Part shown: positions 55,378 through 64,000 of the stretch, piece after piece
Layout of the letters: each line of letters starts with the position of its first letter
Position numbering within the stretch: position 1 is the first letter of the stretch
Assembly: GCA_016744695.1 (NCBI GenBank)
Contig: JADGDV010000002.1
Coordinates: 62,001 to 126,000, forward strand
DNA length: 64,000 bases
Origin: Hahellaceae bacterium
GTDB lineage: Bacteria; Pseudomonadota; Gammaproteobacteria; Pseudomonadales; Oleiphilaceae
Reading direction: 5' to 3'
Notes under the pieces: model-generated
The model's database searches: none
What the model was told of the DNA's origin: nothing
What the model saw: only the letters and a program-made list of their open reading frames with translations
Position numbers and translations under genes: made by a program

Positions 55378-57780
55378 ATGCGCTCATGGATGATCGCCTA
55401 TATAGCCGGAGTGCTATTGTTTCATATTTGGGGAGAAATCATCCCCATCACTTATCTAATAGCCGCCCTTGGTTTTTCTATTCTATTGTTTGTTTACTTT
55501 AACCGCTTTAGCTGGCTTGCTGCTTTAATTATTGCGGTAGCTTGGTCTAGCCTGTATTCAGAATTTAATAAAAATAAAGTTATTGATGAAGTATTTGAGA
55601 GTACGACACTCGTCGCTACCGGCTATGTATGTTCTATTCCTACAAATAAAGGTTCATTCATTGCCTTTGAGCTGTGTAATGCTTCAATTTTCATAAAAGA
55701 AGCACCTGAACAATATGCAGAAAACTTACGTTTAAAGTTGAATTGGTATACCAAGGATCCAATACCTCTTCGGGGCGTCAATACCTTCGATATACGTATT
55801 AAAAAACCACATGGCATGGTTAACCCTGGAGGTTTTCTATATGAAAAGTGGTTATTTAGAAAAGGAATTCATGGGGTAGGGTATGTTAAAGCGATTAAGG
55901 GTATTAAACCCGAGGGAGAAGACTATTACTGTAATAACTATAGCCCTTTGTGCCATTTAACAGCGTTTAGAATACAAATAAATGAGTACCTTTCTGCCTA
56001 TGAAAAAGACTTTGATAATATTTCTGTCATAAAGGCCTTATCCATAGGCTATAGGGGTGATATACCAGAAAAATCTTGGGAGTTATTTAAAAACACAGGC
56101 ACTCAGCACTTAATTGCTATTTCGGGGCTTCATATTGGGTTAGTTTATGGTGCTGTACTATTATTTATTGCTCTTATATTCAAGCTACTAAAATTTGTTT
56201 TAAGCGCCTCTCTTTATGCCTCGGTTCAGCGAAATAAAGTAATATTTAGTACCTTATTGTCTTTGTTAGCCGCCTTCTTTTATTCAGCCATGGCTGGATT
56301 TTCTGTATCAACTCAACGCGCATTACTGATGATATTGGTGTTTGTACTTTGCCGCTTATTAAGGCAAGGCTTAAGTACCAATACAAGGCTAATAATAGCG
56401 GCCGTAATTATTTTAGTGATAGATCCTAATAGCGTGTTGGATTATGGCTTTTGGTTGTCATTTTTAGCGGTATGGACACTATTTGTCGTAGCATCAAGCG
56501 TTATTAACGGTGATAAACCCGTAAGTACTAATTTCTCGTCGTCTTGGTTTCGGGGCATTAAATCTGCTGTGAATATGCAGTGGGCTATATGCGTGGGGCT
56601 ATGCCCTGTACTCCTGATTAGTGGTATGGGGGTTAGCTTTACATCGATGATAGCCAACTTTGTAGCAGTACCTCTAGTGAGTCTTTTTACCGTGCCTTTA
56701 GTGTTTATTTCATTACTGCTGGCGCCTTTTTCTTCAACCATGTCATTTGGTTTTTTGTACCTCTCTGATGTATCACTCCGTGTATTGTTTAAATACTTAA
56801 CGTTTTTTGAAGGGTACTCTGGAATAACACTGAATCAACCATCCCTTGATGTGGTTTTAACGGTATCGTTAATTATATTGTTTATCTTGATATTTCCTTT
56901 GTGGCGCGCTTATAAATTATGGTCAGTGTTAATTGTATGTATGTTGTTGGGTTTTAAATTAGACCCTCCGCTTAAATCAGACACTGAGTTGATTATTTTA
57001 GATGTAGGGCAGGGGCTTTCTGTTGTGGCTATTAATGGAGATCAGGCGATTGTTTATGATACCGGGCCTGAATATAAACACGGTAATGCCGCAGAAAGAT
57101 CATTAATTCCTTTTTTACATTCAAGAGGCATTAAAGAAATTGAAATGTTAGTCCTTAGTCATGGAGATAACGACCACGCAGGAGGTTTGGTGAGCATTCA
57201 ATCTGAATTTACTATACGTAAGGTTATTTCGGGTGAACCTGGTCGCATAAAACATAAAATTGATGCGTTGTTATGTGCAAATGACCATAAAATTGAAACG
57301 TATTGGTATAAAGCTCATTTTTTGTTTTTAGCCGGAGAAGGTGAGGTTGGTGCGTTAAAGGGCTTATCATCAAATAATCACTCCTGTGTATTGAAGCTCC
57401 AATTTGAAACGTTTTCTGTTTTGTTAATGGGCGACCTTGAAGGAAAAGCAGAGAAAGAATTTGTAAAACGTTCAGGTGGTGAGTTGGTGTCAGATATTTT
57501 GATCGCAGGGCATCATGGCAGCAAAAATGCCACCGGCTATAGATTATTGGATGCGGTAAACCCTGAGGTCGTTGTTTTTTCAGCGGGTTATAAAAGCCGC
57601 TTTAACCACCCACACCCCGCTACGGTTGGTCGTGTGCTAAACCAAGGGGCTAGTCAATATAATACAGCGTTAGAAGGGGCCATTATTATTACTTCAAACC
57701 AAGAGGATGGAACTATAAAAACCAAAAAATGGACACTTAAAAAGCAAAGAGACATAGATGATGCGTTTTGGTTGTTTTAA
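55378..57780 (+). CDS. comEC: DNA internalization protein ComEC/Rec2
   Basis: ComEC forms the inner-membrane channel for uptake of single-stranded DNA in natural transformation. The 800-residue protein has N-terminal membrane helices and a DUF4131/OB-like domain. The competence domain with I-S-G-L-H-I-G-L near 244-251 and several helices follow, then a C-terminal metallo-beta-lactamase-like domain with D-V-G-Q-G, S-H-G-D-N-D-H-A-G-G, M-G-D-L-E and G-H-H-G-S. All metal-site motifs are present. The sequence looks intact, but uptake also needs ComEA and type IV pili, not seen here. Confidence 0.95.
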   Translation: MRSWMIAYIAGVLLFHIWGEIIPITYLIAALGFSILLFVYFNRFSWLAALIIAVAWSSLYSEFNKNKVIDEVFESTTLVATGYVCSIPTNKGSFIAFELCNASIFIKEAPEQYAENLRLKLNWYTKDPIPLRGVNTFDIRIKKPHGMVNPGGFLYEKWLFRKGIHGVGYVKAIKGIKPEGEDYYCNNYSPLCHLTAFRIQINEYLSAYEKDFDNISVIKALSIGYRGDIPEKSWELFKNTGTQHLIAISGLHIGLVYGAVLLFIALIFKLLKFVLSASLYASVQRNKVIFSTLLSLLAAFFYSAMAGFSVSTQRALLMILVFVLCRLLRQGLSTNTRLIIAAVIILVIDPNSVLDYGFWLSFLAVWTLFVVASSVINGDKPVSTNFSSSWFRGIKSAVNMQWAICVGLCPVLLISGMGVSFTSMIANFVAVPLVSLFTVPLVFISLLLAPFSSTMSFGFLYLSDVSLRVLFKYLTFFEGYSGITLNQPSLDVVLTVSLIILFILIFPLWRAYKLWSVLIVCMLLGFKLDPPLKSDTELIILDVGQGLSVVAINGDQAIVYDTGPEYKHGNAAERSLIPFLHSRGIKEIEMLVLSHGDNDHAGGLVSIQSEFTIRKVISGEPGRIKHKIDALLCANDHKIETYWYKAHFLFLAGEGEVGALKGLSSNNHSCVLKLQFETFSVLLMGDLEGKAEKEFVKRSGGELVSDILIAGHHGSKNATGYRLLDAVNPEVVVFSAGYKSRFNHPHPATVGRVLNQGASQYNTALEGAIIITSNQEDGTIKTKKWTLKKQRDIDDAFWLF

Positions 57781-57865
57781 AGTTGGATTCAGTAGGGTAA
57801 ATAAGCTACTGTTAACCATTAACTTTATGGTAAAGTATTGTCAAATTTTATAAGGGAGATAGTGT

Positions 57866-58492
57866 GTGTTTGAGTTGTTGAGGCCTGGTGGCGCCATCAT
57901 GATTCCTCTTTTGCTTTGTTCTGTATTGGCATTAGCAATTATCCTAGAGCGATTTTGGACTTTAAGAGTCAACAAAGTTGCCCCCAAACAAGTTGTTAAT
58001 GAACTATGGGGCTGGATAAAAAATAAAGAATTAAATTCCAAAAAAATGAAAGCACTTAAAGAGTCTAACCCGCTGGGTAGAATTCTTGCTGCTGGCCTTA
58101 GTAATGCAAAGCATGGCCGTGAAATAATGAAAGAGAGCATTCAGGAAGAGGCCAGTCATGTTGTACATGAAATGGAACGATTTCTTACGGCTTTGGGTAC
58201 TATTGCTGCCATCGCGCCTTTACTAGGTTTGCTAGGTACTGTTATTGGCATGATCAAAGTATTTGCTCAACTTCAACTAGAAGGAACAGGTAATGCTGCC
58301 GCATTAGCAGGTGGTATATCTGAAGCACTTATAACCACGGCCGCAGGCTTGGCGGTTGCGATACCAGCACTTATTTTTCACCGTTATTTTATGCGACGTG
58401 TAGACGAGATAGTTATAAGCATGGAGCAAGAGGCGGTTAAGCTTGTTGAAGTGGTTCATGGTGATCGTGAAATAAATACAAATGGGGTCTGA
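57866..58492 (+). CDS. exbB: ExbB/TolQ/MotA-family proton channel protein (GTG start)
   Basis: With ExbD this forms an inner-membrane motor that uses the proton gradient to drive TonB- or Tol-type work. The 208-residue protein has three membrane helices. It begins (M)F-E-L-L-R-P-G-G-A and has the conserved T-A-L-G-T-I-A-A-I-A-P-L-L-G-L-L-G-T-V segment and A-L-I-T-T-A-A-G-L-A-V-A-I-P near the end. The GTG at 57866 has GGGAG eight bases upstream. It lies five bases before exbD. There is no tonB nearby; the pair's location before lpxK is conserved in Pseudomonas, where its partner is not certain. Confidence 0.94.
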   Translation: MFELLRPGGAIMIPLLLCSVLALAIILERFWTLRVNKVAPKQVVNELWGWIKNKELNSKKMKALKESNPLGRILAAGLSNAKHGREIMKESIQEEASHVVHEMERFLTALGTIAAIAPLLGLLGTVIGMIKVFAQLQLEGTGNAAALAGGISEALITTAAGLAVAIPALIFHRYFMRRVDEIVISMEQEAVKLVEVVHGDREINTNGV

Positions 58493-58497
58493 GCACC

Positions 58498-58920
58498 GTG
58501 AAATTTAAACGCCAGGCTGACGAAGAGTTATCGGTTAATTTAACCCCTCTTATTGATGTTGTGTTCCTGTTGTTGATATTTTTTATGGTATCAACCACAT
58601 TCACCAAAGAAAGCCATCTTGAAATTGAATTACCAGAGGCGGCGGGTGAAAAGAGTACAACAGAGACTAAAAAAATTGAGATTGTGATTAATCATAAAGG
58701 CGAGTTTTCAATAAATAACCGCCCCCTGATTAACAACAAAGAAGAAACCATAAAGAAAGCGGTAACTAAGGTTTCAGGAGGTGATAAAAAATTACCTTTT
58801 ATCATTACTGCTGATGCGAAGACGCCACATGAGTATGTTGTGAAAGCAATGGATGTAGCCGGAAAACTGGGCTTTGTGCATTTAAGTATTACAACACAAC
58901 GATCGGGCGCCTCCGAGTAG
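58498..58920 (+). CDS. exbD: ExbD/TolR-family biopolymer transport protein (GTG start)
   Basis: ExbD is the peptidoglycan-facing subunit of the ExbB-ExbD motor. The 140-residue protein has one N-terminal membrane helix with the proton-carrying aspartate in L-T-P-L-I-D-V-V-F-L-L-L-I-F-F (about 15-29) and a periplasmic domain ending in T-A-D-A-K-T-P-H-E-Y-V. The start is GTG. It follows exbB after five bases and is followed 86 bases later by msbA. Confidence 0.94.
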   Translation: MKFKRQADEELSVNLTPLIDVVFLLLIFFMVSTTFTKESHLEIELPEAAGEKSTTETKKIEIVINHKGEFSINNRPLINNKEETIKKAVTKVSGGDKKLPFIITADAKTPHEYVVKAMDVAGKLGFVHLSITTQRSGASE

Positions 58921-59006
58921 CTTTTAACTATCGTACTGCAGAATCATTCAATTTAGCTGTTTAATTCGGTATACCTTACTTTAGGGTATACCGAAGAGTA
59001 ATCTAT

Positions 59007-60806
59007 ATGTCTAATCCAACCCCTCCTAATTCGTCCACTGCATCAGAAGACAATTCTGAGAAGATATCATTTAATAATGCAACTAATTGGCAGGTATATA
59101 AACGCCTACTGGTCTATTTAAAGCCACTAAAGGGTATTTTCTTTTTAAGCCTTATTGGTAATGCCATTTATGCGGCGGCTAGTGCTTTAATGCCAAAGTC
59201 ATTAGATTACGTGGTAACGGCGGTAGAAAACCCTACAGAGCAGAGCCGACTCTTTGTTCCTTTATTAATTGTGGCTATTTTTGCACTGAGAGGGCTAGGT
59301 TCTTTTCTTGGCGGATACTACATAGCCAGTGTGGGGCGACAAATAGTTCATAAGCTTAGAACTGAGCTCTTCAATAACATTTTAACGTTACCCAGTCGTT
59401 TTTTTGATAACAGTAATTCAGGGCATTTAGTCTCCAAAATCACCTTTAATGTTGAGCAAGTAACAGGAGCAGCAACAAATGCCATAACCATAACCGTAAG
59501 AGAAGGTTTAACGGTAATTGGTTTGTTGGGTGTTATGTTCTACGAAAATTGGCGATTAACGCTTATATTCTTTTTTATTGGCCCATTTATCGGTTTAGTC
59601 ATTGGGTATGTCAGTAAACGATTTAGAAAGTTAAGCCAAAGAATTATGAACTCCATGGGGGACGTAACACACGTCTCTTCTGAAGTGGTAACAGGTTATC
59701 GAGTGGTACGCGTATTTGGTGGCGAAAAATTTGAAAGTGACCGGTTTGAAGCGGCCAGTAAATACAATCTTGTTCAAAGCCTAAAAATGGAATTTACTAA
59801 AGCCATAAGTACCCCCATAGTTCAGTTACTGGTTGCACTTTGTATTGCTGTTTTGGTGTGGTTAGCGCTAGACCCATCGGTGAGAGGTAATATGACCGCA
59901 GGTGGCTTCGTTGCATTTATTGCCGCAGCAACCACCATGGCTAAACCCATCCGACAATTGACTAATGTAAACGCAAAAATTCAGCAAGGTGTGGCAGCCG
60001 CAAAAGACTTATTTGCTTTTCTTGATGAAGATACAGAAAAAAATAACGGCACCGTTGAAGTTAAGCGCGTTAAAGGGGATGTTTCTTTCAATAATGTGAG
60101 CTTTAGCTATGGTGATGACCTACCTGACGTATTAAAAGGAATAAGCCTTGATATTAAAGAAGGTGAAACCGTTGCGCTTGTAGGGCCTTCAGGTAGTGGT
60201 AAATCAACTATAGCCAACTTGTTACCCCGTTTTTATGAAAATACTTCAGGCTCAATTACACTAGATGGTATTAATTTAAACGAATATAACCTGCAATCAC
60301 TACGAAGCCAGTTAGCATTAGTGACCCAGAACGTAACACTTTTTAATGACACTATAGCGAATAATATTGCCTACGGTGGCTTATCAGATTTTACTGAAGA
60401 GCAAATAATAGAAGCGGCTCGCAAAGCCCACGCCTATGAATTTATAGAAAAAATGCCAGAAGGCATTCATACCCTTATCGGAGATAATGGTGTATTACTA
60501 TCAGGTGGCCAAAGGCAGCGTTTGGCTATTGCCAGAGCCCTTTTAAAAGATGCCCCTATTCTTATACTTGATGAAGCTACATCAGCTCTAGATACCCATG
60601 CAGAGCGACATATACAAGCCGCGCTAGAAACAGTTATGAAAGGAAGAACAACATTGGTTATTGCTCACCGTTTATCAACCATTGAAGGGGCTGATAAAAT
60701 TGCGGTGATAGAAAATGGCGAATTAGCTGAATCAGGCACGCATGACGAACTAATTGCCCAAGAAGGGCTTTACGCACAGTTGCATGGAATGCAGTTTAGT
60801 GAATAG
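59007..60806 (+). CDS. msbA: Lipid A export ABC transporter MsbA
   Basis: MsbA flips core-lipid A from the inner to the outer leaflet of the inner membrane. The 599-residue half transporter has six membrane helices. It has Walker A G-P-S-G-S-G-K-S-T near 397-405, the signature L-S-G-G-Q-R-Q-R-L-A, Walker B I-L-I-L-D-E-A-T-S-A-L-D and an H-loop A-H-R-L-S-T-I. It is slightly longer than E. coli MsbA (582). LpxK starts inside its last codons, as the msbA-lpxK pair does in E. coli. Its place after exbBD links that block with lipid A synthesis. Confidence 0.96.
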   Translation: MSNPTPPNSSTASEDNSEKISFNNATNWQVYKRLLVYLKPLKGIFFLSLIGNAIYAAASALMPKSLDYVVTAVENPTEQSRLFVPLLIVAIFALRGLGSFLGGYYIASVGRQIVHKLRTELFNNILTLPSRFFDNSNSGHLVSKITFNVEQVTGAATNAITITVREGLTVIGLLGVMFYENWRLTLIFFFIGPFIGLVIGYVSKRFRKLSQRIMNSMGDVTHVSSEVVTGYRVVRVFGGEKFESDRFEAASKYNLVQSLKMEFTKAISTPIVQLLVALCIAVLVWLALDPSVRGNMTAGGFVAFIAAATTMAKPIRQLTNVNAKIQQGVAAAKDLFAFLDEDTEKNNGTVEVKRVKGDVSFNNVSFSYGDDLPDVLKGISLDIKEGETVALVGPSGSGKSTIANLLPRFYENTSGSITLDGINLNEYNLQSLRSQLALVTQNVTLFNDTIANNIAYGGLSDFTEEQIIEAARKAHAYEFIEKMPEGIHTLIGDNGVLLSGGQRQRLAIARALLKDAPILILDEATSALDTHAERHIQAALETVMKGRTTLVIAHRLSTIEGADKIAVIENGELAESGTHDELIAQEGLYAQLHGMQFSE

Positions 60807-61851
60807 ACAGTCAGTAACCACCGCATGGTATCAGAAAAAGAAATGGATCTATTTCTTGTTACCGTTAATGGCTCTTTTTTGGTTGATATCTACGCTTCGT
60901 CGGCTCCTGTATAGCGCGGGGATACTCAAACAGATTCAAATACCTGTGCCAGTCATTGTAGTGGGCAATATTTCAGTAGGGGGGACAGGCAAGTCTCCAT
61001 TAACCGCTTATTTGGTTAAAGAATTAAAGAAAAAAGGGTATCGTCCAGGTATTGTAAGTCGTGGCTATGGGGGTAAAAGTGAACATTATCCTCTGCTAGT
61101 GAATGACCTCTCAAAGACCAGTGAGGCAGGTGATGAGCCTGTTATGTTATATCAAATGACAAATAGCCCGGTGGTCGTAGACCCTATTAGATCAAGAGCG
61201 GCCCTTAAGCTTTATAACGATCACGACTGTAATGTTATTATTTGCGACGATGGCCTTCAGCATTATGCCCTCAGCAGGGATATTGAAATTTGCGTAATTG
61301 ATGGCCAAAGAGGCTTAGGTAATGGTCATTTATTACCTGTAGGGCCGTTACGCGAATCTAAAAAACGACTGAGTGATGTAGATTTTGTTGTGGTTAATGG
61401 AGACAAATGTTCTGTTGAGCCGCTTATCAAGAGTGAAGGCATTAATCCTTCAGAATTTTTGTTTGGTATGACGTTGCGGGCTGCAGATTTAGTTAACTTA
61501 TTTGATGTTAATGTTCTGCCGATCAACGAATTAAAGTGTTTAGATATTCATGCCGTAGCAGGCATTGGTAACCCAGATCGTTTTTTTAACGCATTAAAAG
61601 AACTCGGTGCAAATGTTGATGGTGAAGGTCACCCTGATCACCATGATTTTGTGTTAACTGATATTGAGTTTAACGATGATTTACCGGTCGTGATGACACA
61701 CAAAGATGCGGTAAAGTGTCGGCCATTATTTAATCAAGATCTTTCTGGCAAGCCTTCAAACCTTTGGTATATGCCAGTAGATGCTCAAATAGATGAGTCT
61801 TTTATTGACTCGTTGTGTGAACAATTAAAGAATTGTAAAAATAGACATTAA
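60799..61851 (+). CDS. lpxK: Tetraacyldisaccharide 4'-kinase LpxK
   Basis: LpxK phosphorylates the lipid A precursor at the 4' position to give lipid IVA. The product has a membrane segment (about 20-36), a Walker A-like [12 protein letters not shown] near 56-67, S-R-G-Y-G-G-K and the catalytic D-D-G-L-Q-H-Y. I place the start at GTG 60799, overlapping the msbA stop by eight bases, giving 350 residues. An ATG at 60784 would add five, and an even earlier TTG has little support. E. coli LpxK is 328. Function is certain; the exact start is not. Confidence 0.92.
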   Translation: MNRQSVTTAWYQKKKWIYFLLPLMALFWLISTLRRLLYSAGILKQIQIPVPVIVVGNISVGGTGKSPLTAYLVKELKKKGYRPGIVSRGYGGKSEHYPLLVNDLSKTSEAGDEPVMLYQMTNSPVVVDPIRSRAALKLYNDHDCNVIICDDGLQHYALSRDIEICVIDGQRGLGNGHLLPVGPLRESKKRLSDVDFVVVNGDKCSVEPLIKSEGINPSEFLFGMTLRAADLVNLFDVNVLPINELKCLDIHAVAGIGNPDRFFNALKELGANVDGEGHPDHHDFVLTDIEFNDDLPVVMTHKDAVKCRPLFNQDLSGKPSNLWYMPVDAQIDESFIDSLCEQLKNCKNRH

Positions 61852-61874
61852 TTATATTATTTATTGGAACCGTT

Positions 61875-62060
61875 ATGGATAAGAAACTATTAACAATACT
61901 CGCCTGCCCTATTTGTAAAGGCGATCTGAATTATGACAAAGAAAAACAAGAATTAATATGCAGAGCAGACGGTGTCGCTTACCCAGTACGTGAAGGCATA
62001 CCTGTTATGCTAGAAACTGAAGCAAGAACCTTAACAACAGATGAAAAGTTAGGGAAGTAA
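61875..62060 (+). CDS. ycaR: Trm112/YcaR family zinc-ribbon protein
   Basis: This 61-residue protein belongs to the Trm112-like (UPF0434) family. It starts [16 protein letters not shown] with C-x-x-C and ends with [11 protein letters not shown]; the second cysteine pair is reduced to one (L-I-C). Eukaryotic and archaeal relatives activate methyltransferases; the bacterial role is not clear. It lies between lpxK and kdsB as in E. coli and Pseudomonas, 23 bases after lpxK. Confidence 0.93.
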   Translation: MDKKLLTILACPICKGDLNYDKEKQELICRADGVAYPVREGIPVMLETEARTLTTDEKLGK

Positions 62061-62102
62061 TACACTTATCATCTAATGAGAACTTAATAATCAGGCCCGA
62101 AT

Positions 62103-62882
62103 ATGTCTTTTTCTGTTGTTATACCTGCTAGATACTCTTCCAGTCGCTTACCCGGCAAACCACTGCTTGATATTGCTGGTAAGCCGATGATCCAGCACGT
62201 ATATGAGAAAGCCTGCTTATCAGATGCTCAAGAAGTTGTAATAGCAACCGATGACAGTCGCATAAAGGCCGTATGTGAAGGGTTTGGCGCTAAGGTCGTC
62301 ATGACATCTCCTGATCATCCTTCGGGCACCGACCGTCTCGAAGAGGTTGTTTCTAAGTTAGGCTATTATCTTGATGATATTGTAGTGAATGTGCAGGGTG
62401 ACGAACCCTTAATTCCTCCAAGAATTATCAATCAAGTTGCACACAACTTAGCCGCAGAGCAAGAAGCCAGTATAGCCACTCTATGTGAAAATATTAATGA
62501 CATTCAAGGCGTGTTGAACCCTAACTCGGTTAAAGTCGTTTTTGATGAAAAAGGCCTAGCCTGCTATTTTAGTCGCGCCCCAATACCTTGGGCGAGAGAT
62601 CACTTTACTTCACTGGCCGATGCAGAAGCCTGCGGTATGCCAGAGGGAGTTAATTATTATCGTCACATTGGCATTTATGCCTACCGTGTAAAGTTTTTAA
62701 AATCTTATGTGAAGTGGGAGCCATGCCCTCTAGAAATGGCTGAATGCCTTGAGCAGTTAAGAGCGCTTTGGAATGGTGAAAAAATTCACGTAGCCCTCGC
62801 TGACGAACAGCCCCCTGCAGGCGTAGATACACAAGAAGACTTAGATCGCGTTAGGCAAATTATTCAGCAGGGTAGTGTTTAG
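62103..62882 (+). CDS. kdsB: 3-deoxy-manno-octulosonate cytidylyltransferase KdsB
   Basis: KdsB activates Kdo with CTP to form CMP-Kdo, the donor for the inner LPS core. The 259-residue protein starts with [17 protein letters not shown], the nucleotide-binding signature. It has [10 protein letters not shown] near 98-107, with a metal-binding aspartate, and C-Y-F-S-R-A-P-I-P and H-I-G-I-Y-A-Y near 185. Its length is close to E. coli (248). It is followed by murB after about 39 bases; in Pseudomonas a ptpA gene sits between them and is missing here. Confidence 0.96.
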   Translation: MSFSVVIPARYSSSRLPGKPLLDIAGKPMIQHVYEKACLSDAQEVVIATDDSRIKAVCEGFGAKVVMTSPDHPSGTDRLEEVVSKLGYYLDDIVVNVQGDEPLIPPRIINQVAHNLAAEQEASIATLCENINDIQGVLNPNSVKVVFDEKGLACYFSRAPIPWARDHFTSLADAEACGMPEGVNYYRHIGIYAYRVKFLKSYVKWEPCPLEMAECLEQLRALWNGEKIHVALADEQPPAGVDTQEDLDRVRQIIQQGSV

Positions 62883-62886
62883 TCAC

Positions 62887-62900
62887 CGGAATCAGGGTTT
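62887..62900. repeat. Fragment matching the repeat family at 25081-25168
   Basis: CGGAATCAGGGTTT just after the kdsB stop equals part of the left arm of the palindrome at 25081-25112 and its next bases (25102-25115). No facing arm is seen. It may be a remnant of the same repeat or chance. Confidence 0.35.
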
Positions 62901-62921
62901 TATACGGGTAAATTCTCTATT

Positions 62922-63926
62922 ATGTTATTCAAAACAAACGTTGATCTAACAGCCCTAAACACCATGGCTATTTCTTCCATTGCCGCGAAGTACTGTGAAG
63001 TTGAAAGTCTAGAGCAATTAAAGTCAGCAGTAATATCCGCACAACAACAAAACCTATCTATTTTCATCTTAGGTGGCGGAAGTAACGTTATATTGCCCGT
63101 AATTATCGAAGGGCTAGTTATACAAATAGCAATCAAGGGCCGTAAAATAACCAAAGTGAACGACCATGTGGCCGACTTTCAAATTGGAGCAGGGGAGAAC
63201 TGGCATGAATTGGTGCTGTTTTCATTAAGCAAGGGTTACAGAGGCCTTGAAAACTTATCACTAATACCCGGTACAGTCGGTGCAGCCCCTATCCAAAATA
63301 TAGGCGCTTACGGAGTTGAAGTAAAAGACAGCTTAATTACCGTAAACGTACTAGACCTTGAAAGCCTAGAAGAAATAAGTCTGCACAACAAAGATTTAAA
63401 CTTAGGGTATCGCTCTAGCTTGTTTAAAGAGAAACCAGGTAAATATATTGTCACCTCAGTCACGCTTCGCCTAGATAAAGAAACAGATTTAAAAACAAAC
63501 TATGGTGATCTTACCAATAGGTTACAAGGTAACGCATTCAATGAGTGTGACGTAAGCAATGCCGTCATAGAGGCACGCAACAGTAAGCTCCCAGATTACA
63601 AAGTAATACCCAATGCAGGTAGTTTCTTCAAAAACCCAATAGTGAGTGCAGAAAAACTGAATACACTTACTACACAGTTCCCAAATATTATTCATTACCC
63701 AGCGGCGAACTCAAAGTTCAAATTAGCGGCAGGCTGGTTAATTCAAGAGGCTGGCTGGAAAGGTTACAGTAATAAAGAAGTAGGTGTTCATAAAAATCAG
63801 GCTTTGGTGCTGATTAATCATAATAACGGAAGTGGGGCAGATATATTGAGTCTGGCTAAAGAAATACAGAAATCAGTTAATGATAAATTTTGTGTAGAAT
63901 TAGAAATTGAGTCAGTATTTATTTAA
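62922..63926 (+). CDS. murB: UDP-N-acetylenolpyruvoylglucosamine reductase MurB
   Basis: MurB reduces UDP-GlcNAc-enolpyruvate to UDP-MurNAc with NADPH and FAD, an early step of peptidoglycan synthesis. The 334-residue protein begins with N-T-M-A-I-S-S-I-A-A-K-Y-C. It has I-L-G-G-G-S-N-V-I-L-P, I-P-G-T-V-G-A-A-P-I-Q-N-I-G-A-Y-G, Y-R-S-S-L-F-K and P-N-A-G-S-F-F-K-N-P with the catalytic serine, and A-A-G-W-L-I-Q-E-A-G. It is of the longer, E. coli-like type (342 residues). It precedes an ORF that overlaps its stop by one base. Confidence 0.97.
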   Translation: MLFKTNVDLTALNTMAISSIAAKYCEVESLEQLKSAVISAQQQNLSIFILGGGSNVILPVIIEGLVIQIAIKGRKITKVNDHVADFQIGAGENWHELVLFSLSKGYRGLENLSLIPGTVGAAPIQNIGAYGVEVKDSLITVNVLDLESLEEISLHNKDLNLGYRSSLFKEKPGKYIVTSVTLRLDKETDLKTNYGDLTNRLQGNAFNECDVSNAVIEARNSKLPDYKVIPNAGSFFKNPIVSAEKLNTLTTQFPNIIHYPAANSKFKLAAGWLIQEAGWKGYSNKEVGVHKNQALVLINHNNGSGADILSLAKEIQKSVNDKFCVELEIESVFI

Positions 63927-64000
63927 TGGTCAGGCTAGCCATAGAGTCTAAAAATATAAATTCAACTGAAAAAACATTGTTATTATCTGGAGATGTTTCG
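63926..64000 (+). CDS. Start of an unidentified ORF running off the right edge
   Basis: An ATG shares its A with the murB stop (TAATG) and the frame stays open for 25 codons to the end of the window. The visible peptide (MVRLAIESKNINSTEKTLLL, then S-G-D-V-S) is too short to identify. The tight overlap suggests translational coupling to murB. Confidence 0.5.
   Translation, partial: MVRLAIESKNINSTEKTLLLSGDVS

Overview
The window reads as a compact, AT-rich stretch of core chromosome from a gammaproteobacterium. Both edges cut a gene: a TetR-type regulator on the left and an unidentified ORF on the right. Gene order in several blocks matches, from memory, the Pseudomonas arrangement: fnr/anr with ccoNOQP-GHIS and hemN; purB-hflD-mnmA-nudJ; cspD/clpS-clpA/infA-bpt-aat-trxB; lolCD, a DUF2062 gene, comEC, exbBD, lpxK, ycaR, kdsB and murB. 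Together with the low G+C, this points to a marine relative of the Pseudomonadales/Oceanospirillales. I cannot name a genus from sequence alone. No IS element, prophage, CRISPR array, toxin-antitoxin pair or defence cluster is visible.

Layout. 1-3.8 kb: TetR regulator (partial), ttcA, a lysozyme-like protein, and hemN behind a perfect FNR box. 3.8-17.1 kb, all on the minus strand: cbb3 oxidase maturation genes (DsbD_2-like protein, ccoS, ccoI, ccoH, ccoG), the oxidase ccoNOQP, the oxygen sensor fnr, an Aer-like PAS chemoreceptor and a 7TMR-DISM diguanylate cyclase. 17-25 kb: rlmM, tusA, dsbD, epmC, a RhlB-like helicase, pdxB and a YcgR/PilZ protein. 25-34 kb: an NAD-kinase-like protein, an rRNA-type methyltransferase, alaA, a Tag-like glycosylase, a glutathione peroxidase followed by an OhrR-type regulator, and a hybrid histidine kinase. 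34-37 kb: tRNA-Glu with its own promoter and terminator, and malate synthase G. 37-48.5 kb: purB-hflD-mnmA-nudJ-rluE, cspD, clpS-clpA, infA, bpt-aat and trxB. 48.6-52.6 kb: an orphan MoxR ATPase, agmatine catabolism (aguA, aguB), a small exported protein and a second PilZ protein. 52.7-64 kb: envelope biogenesis (lolC/lolF-like, lolD, comEC, exbB-exbD, msbA, lpxK, ycaR, kdsB, murB).

The genes fall into working groups. One is microaerobic respiration and its control: oxidase, copper loading, oxygen-independent haem synthesis, FNR and aerotaxis. A second is protein quality control and the N-degron pathway: ClpS and ClpA with the two aminoacyl transferases Bpt and Aat. A third is lipopolysaccharide, lipoprotein and peptidoglycan precursor supply: MsbA, LpxK, KdsB, LolCD and MurB. 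One GGDEF enzyme and two PilZ proteins indicate c-di-GMP signalling.

The most unusual material is between genes. A family of palindromic repeats with the core GGTGCGC-N3-GCGCACC flanked by GTAGGG occurs at five intergenic sites. At three of them two copies face each other, and the arms match each other better than they match other sites. A second palindromic family lies after the pdxB-pilZ pair. Other points are three FNR-type boxes before ccoN, tandem repeats before the glutathione peroxidase and dsbD genes, and a 13-residue insertion in the OhrR-type regulator. I did not find a convincing new multi-gene system.
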